Under the pieces are notes generated by a model. It had not been told where the DNA came from. It ran no database searches and saw nothing but the letters and a program-made list of their open reading frames with translations. From Streptomyces sp. NBC_00691 (lineage in GTDB: Bacteria; Actinomycetota; Actinomycetes; Streptomycetales; Streptomycetaceae): DNA of 64,000 nt. Positions 57,478 to 64,000 of the stretch are shown piece by piece. The translations under genes and the position numbers were made by a program. Each line of letters opens with the position of its first letter. Positions within the stretch are counted from its first letter, which is position 1. The stretch is taken from NCBI RefSeq assembly GCF_036226665.1, contig NZ_CP109007.1, forward strand, positions 7,564,001 to 7,628,000. The letters run 5' to 3'.

Positions 57478-59336
57478 TCCGGGACTCCTCGGATCGGTGA
57501 GGTCTCACTGTCGGTGCGGGAGGTCGGGGGCGTGGCGAGGGACACCGGGCGGTCGCGGGACGCCAGGTCCGCCTCGACGCGCTCCGCGCTGCGCAGGGCG
57601 AGCGCGGCCATGGTCAGCGTCGGGTTGGAGGTGGCCACCGAGGGCATGCTGCCGCAGCCGACCGCGTACAGGCCGGGGTGGTCCCAGCAGGCCTGCCAGG
57701 AGTCGACCACCGAGGTGGCGGGGGAGTCGCCCATGACGTGGGTGCCGGCGGCGTGGCCCGCCCCGCGATAGCCGTACACGCGGCCGTCGTGCTCGAAGCG
57801 GCCGGGCCAGGCCGCCGCCGGGGTGTAGTCGGTGTGCTCCTCGGCTCCCAGGAGCTCGAAGAGCTGGTCCGACACCGCCCCGGCCGCCGCCATCCCCGCC
57901 TTCACGTGCGCGTCGAGGTCGTAGGTGACGAGCGGGCGGGGCAGTCCCAGCGGATCACGCTCGGACGGGTGGAGCGTGACCCGGTTCGCGGGGTCGGCGC
58001 TCTGCTCCATCTCGAACTGGAGGGTGAACTGACGGCGGATCCGGTCGCCGACCGCCTTCCTCAGGTCGGCCCCGAAGAGGCCGCGTCCGTGGAGGAAGTG
58101 CCGCACGTCGGTGTCGACGGGCCCCTTGGCCCAGACCCAGCCCCAGGTCCCGAACTCCACACGGAACGGCGCCCGGAGCCGGCGCGCCGGGCCCGCCCGG
58201 AAGCCCTCGAAGCCGGAGACCGAGCCGGGACCCCGGTACGGCCCGGCGTCCTCGGGCAGCAGGCCCCAGGTCAGCAGGACGGGATGGTCCATCAGGTTCC
58301 GGCCGAGCTGGCCGCTGCGTTCGGCGAGCCCGGAGAGGAGCAGCAGCCGGGCGTTCTCCACCGCGTGCGCGGCGAGCACCACGACATCGGCGTGCGCGAC
58401 GGAGACCCTCCCGTCCGCCGCGTGGTACTCGACGCCCGTGGCCCGCCCGCCCCCGTCGACGAGGACGCGGCTCACCACGGACCGGTCCCGGAGGGTGACG
58501 CCGTCGCTCCAGCGGCCCTGGGTCTTGAGGGGTGTGTACTTCGCGTACGAGGGGCAGTGCGGGATGCAGCTCGCACTGCCCACGCAGCGGCTCTCCGGGT
58601 CCGGCCGTCCGTGGCGGCCGCGCGGGACGTACCCGCGACCGGCGTCGTACCGGGGGTCCGGGACGCCGTTGCGCGCGTGTGGGGTGCCGACCACCCGCAG
58701 CTCGACCTCGCGCCGGGCCACCGGATCCCGCACGCGCCGCCCGTCGAGGCGGGCGGCGAGGACGCGGTCCAGACGGGCGGCCGGCAGCGGCCGCATGGGG
58801 AAGACATAGCCGTCGGGGAGCGGCAGCCCGAGCTGCTCGCGCTGCTCGTCGGCGTCGCCGGCCACCCCCAGCTCCTCCTCGGCCGCCCGGTAGTCGGGCT
58901 CCAGGTCCGCGTAGCCGAGCGGCCACCGCCGCCCGTACCCGAAGGCCTCGGTGTCGAAGTCCTCCGGGAGCATGCGCGGCGCGAGTCCGGTCCAGACGTT
59001 GCCGGTGCCGCCGTTGGCGCGGACGTAACCGCTGGCGTAGGGCAGCGGGCCGTCCTGCGGGAGGTGCCCGGCCGTCCGGTAGCCGGGGGTCCCGTCGGCG
59101 CCGACGAGGTCCGTCACCCCGGGCGAGGGCGCTTCCGTACGGGGCCCGAGGGGCGAACCGGGAACCATGCCGGAGGCCGCGAGATACGTGGTGAGGGGAT
59201 CGCGGGCGGACCCGCCTCCAGGATCCGCTGCGCCCGCCTCCAGGACCAGCACCCGGCGCCCGTACCGTCCGAGCCGGTGGGCGACGAGCGAGCCCGCGAC
59301 CCCGGCACCGACCACGATCACGTCGTAGCGCGTCAC
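57474..59336 (-). CDS. GMC family oxidoreductase (gluconate/glucoside dehydrogenase-like)
   Basis: A 620-residue FAD enzyme of the glucose-methanol-choline family. The dinucleotide motif is VIVVGAGVAGS (residues 6-16). YVRANGGTGNVWTGLAPRM is the GMC signature region. CVGSASCIPHCPSYAKYTPL is a cysteine cluster typical of gluconate 2-dehydrogenase-type flavoproteins. Near the C-terminus are GHAAGTHVMGD and GSMPSVATSNPTLTMAALAL with the catalytic His and Asn. GTG 59336 overlaps the stop of the small-subunit gene. No Tat or Sec signal is visible on either subunit, so the complex is probably cytoplasmic. The substrate is likely a sugar or polyol. Confidence 0.9.
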   Translation of the reverse strand: MTRYDVIVVGAGVAGSLVAHRLGRYGRRVLVLEAGAADPGGGSARDPLTTYLAASGMVPGSPLGPRTEAPSPGVTDLVGADGTPGYRTAGHLPQDGPLPYASGYVRANGGTGNVWTGLAPRMLPEDFDTEAFGYGRRWPLGYADLEPDYRAAEEELGVAGDADEQREQLGLPLPDGYVFPMRPLPAARLDRVLAARLDGRRVRDPVARREVELRVVGTPHARNGVPDPRYDAGRGYVPRGRHGRPDPESRCVGSASCIPHCPSYAKYTPLKTQGRWSDGVTLRDRSVVSRVLVDGGGRATGVEYHAADGRVSVAHADVVVLAAHAVENARLLLLSGLAERSGQLGRNLMDHPVLLTWGLLPEDAGPYRGPGSVSGFEGFRAGPARRLRAPFRVEFGTWGWVWAKGPVDTDVRHFLHGRGLFGADLRKAVGDRIRRQFTLQFEMEQSADPANRVTLHPSERDPLGLPRPLVTYDLDAHVKAGMAAAGAVSDQLFELLGAEEHTDYTPAAAWPGRFEHDGRVYGYRGAGHAAGTHVMGDSPATSVVDSWQACWDHPGLYAVGCGSMPSVATSNPTLTMAALALRSAERVEADLASRDRPVSLATPPTSRTDSETSPIRGVPE

Positions 59337-59779
59337 GGCCCGCTCCCCTCGATCGTGCCGAGGCCTTCGTGGCGGCCGGGAGCCTCGGCCCAACTCCCGT
59401 ATCCACCAGGCTCCGTGGCGGGGGCCCGGAGCCCGGCCGCCTTCCACACCAGGCCCTCGGCGTAGGCGCGCGGGGAGACCAGGAAGGGCGGTGGTCCCGG
59501 CCAACTGCCCGTGTACCAGAGGTGGGTGACCGCCTCCGCCGCACTCCGCAGCTCCGGGTCCCCGGCGTCGTCGGGTTCCTCCGGCAGTTCGCGCAGCAAC
59601 CGCGCGTACCGCCGCGCGCCGAGCTGCTCCGCGGCGACCGCACGGTACGCCTCGGCCATCCCGGTGGCGTCCAGCTCCGCTCCGTCGAAACCGGTCAGCC
59701 GTGCCGACAGGGAGGTGAAGCGCTGTGACTCGTCTGTGAGGGGCACGCGGGCATGGGTGCCCATCGTCTCCCGAGCCAT
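59333..59779 (-). CDS. Small subunit of the GMC dehydrogenase (gluconate 2-dehydrogenase subunit 3-like)
   Basis: About 148 residues resembling the small subunit/D-sorbitol dehydrogenase family. Key segments are RFTSLSARLTGFDGAELDAT, AEAVTHLWYTGSW, YAEGLVWKAAGL and YGSWAEAPG; the LWYTG and W-KAAG parts are characteristic. The start is either ATG 59779 or ATG 59764 (GGGAG just before it). Longer frames lack support. In other bacteria this subunit carries the Tat leader that exports the complex; here no leader is present. Its stop overlaps the GMC start. It is divergent from the GH1 gene. Confidence 0.75.
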   Translation of the reverse strand: MARETMGTHARVPLTDESQRFTSLSARLTGFDGAELDATGMAEAYRAVAAEQLGARRYARLLRELPEEPDDAGDPELRSAAEAVTHLWYTGSWPGPPPFLVSPRAYAEGLVWKAAGLRAPATEPGGYGSWAEAPGRHEGLGTIEGSGP

Positions 59780-59967
59780 GCGCCGCGCCCCGGGAAGGGC
59801 TTGATCGCGACCCTGGGCGCTCGGTTCCCCGTCGCCCGCGCCCTGGACGCCGGCCGGCGTACCGCACCGGTAAACATGAGAGTTGTTCACTTTCCATTGA
59901 CAGGGCGGGTCCGGGGACCCGAAAGTGCCGTGAGCCATCCGCACGCCGCCGATCGAAGCGAGTCCTC

Positions 59968-61362
59968 ATGACAGCGCCCCTACCCGAGTTCCCGGCCGGT
60001 TTCCTCTGGGGAGTCTCCGCCTCCGCCTTCCAGATCGAAGGCTCGCTCACGGCCGACGGACGCGGCCCCTCCAGCTGGGACGCCTTCACCGTCGAAGAGG
60101 GCCGCGTCAAGGACGGCTCCCGCGCGGACGTGGCCACCGACCACTACCGGCGCTACCGCGAGGACGTCGCCCTGATGGCCGAACTCGGCGTCGGCGCCTA
60201 CCGGTTCTCGGTCTCCTGGTCCCGCGTCCTGCCCGAGGGGCACGGCCGCGTCAACGACAAGGGACTGGACTTCTACGACCGGCTCGTCGACGAACTCTGC
60301 GCCTCGGGGATCGCCCCGGTGCCCACGCTCTTCCACTGGGACACCCCGCTCGCCCTGGAGAAGGAGGGCGGCTGGCTCGTCCGGGACACCGCCGAGCGTT
60401 TCGCGGCGTACGCCTCGGTGGTCGCCGACCGGCTCGCCGACCGCGTACCCCGGTGGATCACCATCAACGAACCCGCCGAGGTCACCCTCCTCGGCTACGG
60501 CCTCGGCGAGCACGCCCCCGGCAGACGTCTGGTCTTCGACGCCCTGCCCGCCGCCCACCACCAGCTCCTGGCCCATGGACTCGGCGTACAGGCCCTGCGC
60601 GCGGCGGGCGCCCGCGAGATCGGCGTCGCCGTCTCCCACAGCCCCGTCTGGACCGCCGGCGACACCGACGACGACCGGGCGGCCGCCGAGCTGTACGACA
60701 CGCTCACGAACCGCCTCTTCGCCGACCCCCTCCTGACCGGCGCCTACCCGGCCGGCCTTGCCTCGCTCCTGCCCGGACCCGTCGCGGACGACCTCAGGAC
60801 GATCTCGGAGCCCCTCGACTGGTACGGGATCAACTACTACAACCCGATGCTGGTCGGCGCCCCGCGGCCGGCCGCCGACGCGTCCACCGAGGCGCCGACC
60901 GCCGGGTCCTCGTTCGGCGGCATCGAGATACCCCCGGACCTCCCGTTCGACATCCGGCAGATCGAAGGACGCGAACTCACCGACTTCGGCTGGCCGGTGG
61001 TCCCGGACGGACTGCGCGAACTCCTCGCCACCATGCGCGAGCGCTACGGCGACCGGCTGCCGCCCGTCTGCATCACCGAGAACGGCTGCTCCTACGGGGA
61101 CGGCCCGGACCGCGAGACGGGGCGGATCGACGACGCCCGCCGGATCGCGTACCACGACGGCCACGTCCGCGCGCTGCACGAGGCGATGGCCGAGGGTACC
61201 GACGTCCGCGGCTACTTCATCTGGTCGATCCTCGACAACTTCGAGTGGGCGGAGGGGTTCCGGCAGCGCTTCGGGCTCGTCCACGTCGACTACGAGACGC
61301 TGGCGCGCACGCCCAAGGAGTCGTTCGCCTGGTACCGCGACCTGATCAAGAGCGGCAGATGA
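59968..61362 (+). CDS. GH1 beta-glucosidase
   Basis: A 464-residue cytoplasmic glycoside hydrolase of family 1. It begins FPAGFLWGVSASAFQIEGSL, the N-terminal family signature. The acid/base Glu is in WITINEPAEV (about 168) and the nucleophile Glu in VCITENGCSYGDG (about 369). The aglycone-region segments WDAFTVEEGRV and FIWSILDNFEWAEGF are also standard. It should hydrolyse cellobiose or other beta-glucosides after uptake. The start ATG 59968 has a weak GAAGCGAG site; TTGACA at 59897-59902 is a possible -35. It overlaps the following transporter gene by four bases. Confidence 0.95.
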   Translation: MTAPLPEFPAGFLWGVSASAFQIEGSLTADGRGPSSWDAFTVEEGRVKDGSRADVATDHYRRYREDVALMAELGVGAYRFSVSWSRVLPEGHGRVNDKGLDFYDRLVDELCASGIAPVPTLFHWDTPLALEKEGGWLVRDTAERFAAYASVVADRLADRVPRWITINEPAEVTLLGYGLGEHAPGRRLVFDALPAAHHQLLAHGLGVQALRAAGAREIGVAVSHSPVWTAGDTDDDRAAAELYDTLTNRLFADPLLTGAYPAGLASLLPGPVADDLRTISEPLDWYGINYYNPMLVGAPRPAADASTEAPTAGSSFGGIEIPPDLPFDIRQIEGRELTDFGWPVVPDGLRELLATMRERYGDRLPPVCITENGCSYGDGPDRETGRIDDARRIAYHDGHVRALHEAMAEGTDVRGYFIWSILDNFEWAEGFRQRFGLVHVDYETLARTPKESFAWYRDLIKSGR

Positions 61363-62624
61363 CCGCCGAGGGGACGACGGCGGACGGAACCGCCGCCGCG
61401 CCGGCCCCCGGGACCGGCACCCCGGCCGGCGGGCGATGGGTGGGCGCGCTCTCCCTCGCCAACCTCGGGGTCTGGGTCGGCTGGTTCGGCCCGCTCCAAC
61501 TGCTCCTGGCACGCCAGGCCGAACAGCTCACCCCCGACCACAAGGCGTCCACCCTCGCCCTGGTGACGGGGGTCGGCGCGGCGGTGTCGATGGTCGCCAA
61601 CCCGGTCTTCGGCGCGCTCTCCGACCGGACGACGGCGTCCGTGGGCCGGCGGATCCCCTGGGTGATCGGCGGAGTGGCGGGCGGCGCGGCCGGACTGCTC
61701 GTCCTCGCCGCGGCGCAGAGCGTCGCGACCGTGATCGTGGGCTGGTGCCTGGTCCAGCTCGCCCTCAACGCGGCCTTCGCCGCGCTCACGGCGGCCGTCC
61801 CCGACCAGGTGCCGCCGCGGCGCCGCGGGCTGGTCGGCGGCTGGCTCGGCGTCTCCCAGGTCGTCGGCATCCTGGTGGGCACGGCGCTGGCCACGGTCGC
61901 GGGCGGGGTGGTCGGCGGATACCTGGCCTGCGCGGTCTTCACCGTGCTCGCGGCCGTTCCGTACGTCGTGATGCGGCGCGACACCCCGCTCGCCCCGGCC
62001 GACCGGCCGGTCTTCCGGTGGCGGACGTTCCTCGGCGGCTTCTGGATCGACCCGCGCCGCCATCCCGACTTCGGATGGGCCTGGCTCACCCGGTTCCTGA
62101 TGAACCTGTCGTACTCCATCAGCACGATGTACCTGCTCTACTACCTGACCGACGCCGTGCGCTACGACGGTGACGCGGACAACGGCGTACTCGTCCTCAC
62201 GGCGCTCAACGCGCTCACCCTGCTCTCCACGGTGGTGATCAGTGGCATCCGGTCGGACCGCAGCGGCCGGCGGAAGTGGTACGTGATCCGGTCCGGCCTC
62301 GTCATCTCCGCGGCCACCCTGCTGCTCGCCGTCTGGCAGACCTGGACGGGCGCCGTCGTCGCCTCCCTGGTGCTCGGCCTCGGTTTCGGCGTGTACACGG
62401 CCGTGGACTTCGCCCTGCTCACGGACGTGCTGCCGACGGCGGAGGACCGCGGCAAGGACCTGGGCGTCATCAACATCGCCAACGCGCTGCCGCAGGTCCT
62501 CGCCCCCGTGATCGCCGCCCCGGTCGTCACCCGCTTCGGCGGCTACACGGCCCTCTACGCCCTCGCTGGAGCCCTGGCCCTCGCGGGATCGGTCCTGGTA
62601 CGCCGTATCCGCTCGGTCCCTTAG
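61359..62624 (+). CDS. MFS sugar transporter coupled to the glucosidase
   Basis: A 421-residue membrane transporter with about 12 helices. Its first helix has NLGVWVGWFGPLQLLLARQA, and loop 2-3 is NPVFGALSDRTTASVGRRIP, resembling the glycoside-pentoside-hexuronide/sucrose-type branch of the major facilitator superfamily. ISGIRSDRSGRRKWYVIRSG is the matching motif in the second half. ATG 61359 overlaps the glucosidase stop (ATGA), so the two are made together: the transporter brings in the glucoside that the enzyme cleaves. Confidence 0.88.
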   Translation: MTAEGTTADGTAAAPAPGTGTPAGGRWVGALSLANLGVWVGWFGPLQLLLARQAEQLTPDHKASTLALVTGVGAAVSMVANPVFGALSDRTTASVGRRIPWVIGGVAGGAAGLLVLAAAQSVATVIVGWCLVQLALNAAFAALTAAVPDQVPPRRRGLVGGWLGVSQVVGILVGTALATVAGGVVGGYLACAVFTVLAAVPYVVMRRDTPLAPADRPVFRWRTFLGGFWIDPRRHPDFGWAWLTRFLMNLSYSISTMYLLYYLTDAVRYDGDADNGVLVLTALNALTLLSTVVISGIRSDRSGRRKWYVIRSGLVISAATLLLAVWQTWTGAVVASLVLGLGFGVYTAVDFALLTDVLPTAEDRGKDLGVINIANALPQVLAPVIAAPVVTRFGGYTALYALAGALALAGSVLVRRIRSVP

Positions 62625-62728
62625 GCGACGGCTCGCCGTCGTCTACGGGCGGGCGGCCCCACGGCACCGCTCGGCCCGCCGCCGGGCCGCCTCGTCCGGC
62701 GCGGACCCCGGACCGCCGCCCCCGGACC

Positions 62729-63277
62729 TCAGACCTCGGGAAGGGACGGATGGGACGTCCACGGGGTCGGTGCGGTGATGGCCCAGCGTTCGTGGTCCCG
62801 CCAGTCCCCGTCGATGTAGAGGTAGGCGGGGGAGAGGCCCTCGTGGCGGAAGCCCAGTCGCCGGACCACGGCGAGTGAGGCCGTGTTCCCCGGCTGGATG
62901 TTGGCTTCGAGACGGTGGAGCCGCAGCTCGGTGAACGCGTACTCCAGGACGGCGGTGAGCCCCTCGGTCATGTAGCCGCGCCCCGCGGACGGGGCGAAGG
63001 CCGCGTAGCCGAGGGAGGCGCCCTGGTAGCGGCCCCGGATGATCGAGTTGATGTTGACCATGCCGGCTGCCGCGCCGGTCTCCCGGACCCGGATCAGCAG
63101 GCCCCGGTTGGTGCCGTCGTCGAAACGGCCCATCCAGGTCCGGAACTCCTCCGCGGTGGTGGGCAGTTGCATCCAGGGCCCGTGCAGCTCGGAGCTGGCG
63201 CGCACGAGCGAGCAGAACTCTTCCTGGTCGGCGAGGGTGAGCGGGTGCAGTGCGACCCGTGACGGAGTGGTGATCAT
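62729..63277 (-). CDS. GNAT N-acetyltransferase (RimJ/RimL type)
   Basis: A 182-residue acetyltransferase. The core is SLGYAAFAPSAGRGYMTEGL (acetyl-CoA pyrophosphate loop GRGYMTE) followed by LRLHRLEANIQPGNTASLAV and LGFRHEGLSPAYLYIDGDW, the full RimJ/RimL pattern. It may acetylate the N-terminus of a ribosomal protein or a small amine. ATG 63277 has no ribosome site, but a TACCGT -10-like hexamer ends about 6 bp upstream, so the mRNA is probably leaderless. It is divergent from the PAP2 gene. Confidence 0.88.
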   Translation of the reverse strand: MITTPSRVALHPLTLADQEEFCSLVRASSELHGPWMQLPTTAEEFRTWMGRFDDGTNRGLLIRVRETGAAAGMVNINSIIRGRYQGASLGYAAFAPSAGRGYMTEGLTAVLEYAFTELRLHRLEANIQPGNTASLAVVRRLGFRHEGLSPAYLYIDGDWRDHERWAITAPTPWTSHPSLPEV

Positions 63278-63400
63278 GGGCCCACGGTATCCCCGCCCCC
63301 GGAGGAGGACAGGAATCGTTCCAAAACCGTCCCCAGCGGCGGTATAGGGTCGCTGGAGACCGGCCCGGACGCGACGGCCGGACGCGACGGGGGGCTCGCA

Positions 63401-64000
63401 TTGGAACGCCTGGCCGAAGAGGACCGGCCCGCGCCCGCGGTGCTGCCCCCGCGGATGCGGGGAGGACTCGGGCTCACGGCGGTCGTCGCCGCCCTGGTGG
63501 TCGTCGCCCTCGGGGTCCTGTACACCGACGCCGGCCGGCCAGGCAGCGTGGACGCGCGGATCCTGGCCGCGGTCGAGGGAGTGGGCCCCCGGGCGCGGGA
63601 CGTCGCCCTGGCCACGGACTTCCTGGGGGAACCCCTGGGCGCGGCGGCCCTGGTCGCGGCCGTCGTCACGGGCTGTCTGCTGCTGCGGCGGCCTCGGGCG
63701 GCGGTGCTCGTCGTCGCGGGCGTCGGCATCGCCGTGGTGACCACCAGGCTCCTCAAGCATCTCGTGGGACGCACCATCCACGGCGACGAGAACCTGTCGT
63801 ACCCGAGCGGGCACACCGCCTTCCTCACCGCGCTCGTCCTCGTCGTGACGCTGCTCGCGACCGGCCGGACCGGCCTCGGCAGGACGGCCGGCACCGCACT
63901 CGTGCTGCTCGTGGCACTGGTCGCGGGCGTCGCCATGGGCTGGGCCCAGGTCGTCCTGGGCGCCCACTACCCGACCGACGCCCTCGGCGGCTGGTTCACC
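63401..64000 (+). CDS. PAP2 family phosphatase (truncated by window end)
   Basis: The first 200 codons of a membrane phosphatase of the PAP2 superfamily. Motif 1 is in LLKHLVGRTIHGDEN (Lys and Arg), motif 2 is SYPSGHTAF (catalytic His), and motif 3 is VLGAHYPTDALGGW (His and Asp). At least five hydrophobic helices are visible. Likely substrates are phosphatidic acid or undecaprenyl diphosphate. The start is probably TTG 63401, preceded by a G-rich stretch; ATG 63455 is an alternative. TATAGGGT at about 63341 is a possible -10. The gene continues past 64000. Confidence 0.85.
   Translation, partial: MERLAEEDRPAPAVLPPRMRGGLGLTAVVAALVVVALGVLYTDAGRPGSVDARILAAVEGVGPRARDVALATDFLGEPLGAAALVAAVVTGCLLLRRPRAAVLVVAGVGIAVVTTRLLKHLVGRTIHGDENLSYPSGHTAFLTALVLVVTLLATGRTGLGRTAGTALVLLVALVAGVAMGWAQVVLGAHYPTDALGGWFT

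Noticed and set aside
62626..62641. A terminator directly after the MFS sugar transporter gene
   Set aside because: The CGACGGC/GCCGTCG dyad leaves only a two-base loop, so it is a poor hairpin; I do not list it as a feature.

Overview
The window is very GC-rich and shows Streptomyces features throughout: GTG and TTG starts, Tat and Sec leaders, secreted polymer hydrolases, a DasR-type box, an EshA-type encapsulin beside a 2-methylisoborneol synthase, and leaderless genes. It most likely comes from an accessory part of a Streptomyces chromosome. I saw no rRNA, tRNA, CRISPR array, intact transposase or phage genes.

Layout. 1-2.7 kb: the 3' end of an alcohol dehydrogenase, then an FAD monooxygenase and a TetR regulator, with a 41-bp palindrome upstream. 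2.9-4.6 kb: a secreted pectate lyase with a LacI-type operator. 5.1-11.3 kb: a VOC protein, two Tat-exported amidohydrolases, a GntR/FCD regulator with two matching operators, and a BCCT transporter. 11.3-14.7 kb: a xylose/ribose-type ABC importer. 14.9-19.9 kb: an ankyrin protein and a single-chain assimilatory nitrate reductase fused to its own flavoprotein reductase. 20-24.6 kb: a coiled-coil membrane protein, a degenerate serine hydrolase, a DUF4436 protein and an exported agmatine-deiminase-like lipoprotein. 25-31.6 kb: a TetR gene, a stress-type operon (DUF1269, baeRF, lipoprotein, DUF1269), then arginine deiminase and an arginine/ornithine antiporter.

32.1-36 kb is the most coherent system: a family 2B encapsulin with a cyclic-nucleotide-binding domain (EshA), 2-methylisoborneol synthase (the likely cargo) and the geranyl diphosphate C-methyltransferase that supplies its substrate. 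36-39.6 kb: a PfkB kinase, a streptogrisin-type protease and a GH18 chitinase. 39.7-45.4 kb: a cysteine-containing leader peptide before a DUF1684 gene, an MFS exporter, a diacylglycerol-kinase-like protein, and a PadR/membrane-protein pair. 45.5-47.3 kb: a GAF-PP2C-HATPase signalling protein.

47.4-53.4 kb looks like an extracellular oxidative carbohydrate cluster: a cupredoxin-DUF1080 protein and a ThuA-sugar-dehydrogenase protein, translationally coupled, with a two-domain laccase facing them. 53.6-55.4 kb encodes one polypeptide joining an ECF-sigma-like region, a zinc-finger anti-sigma motif, a transmembrane helix and an external CAP domain. 55.6-64 kb: a GH114 lipoprotein, a three-gene operon with a GMC oxidoreductase and its small subunit, a GH1 glucosidase coupled to a sugar transporter, an acetyltransferase, and a PAP2 phosphatase cut by the window edge.

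Many convergent gene pairs are separated by long perfect hairpins. Two 25-26 bp tandem duplications overlap stop codons, and a hairpin element occurs twice, each copy starting at a TAG stop. All functions are inferred from sequence motifs read by eye; no database search was run.
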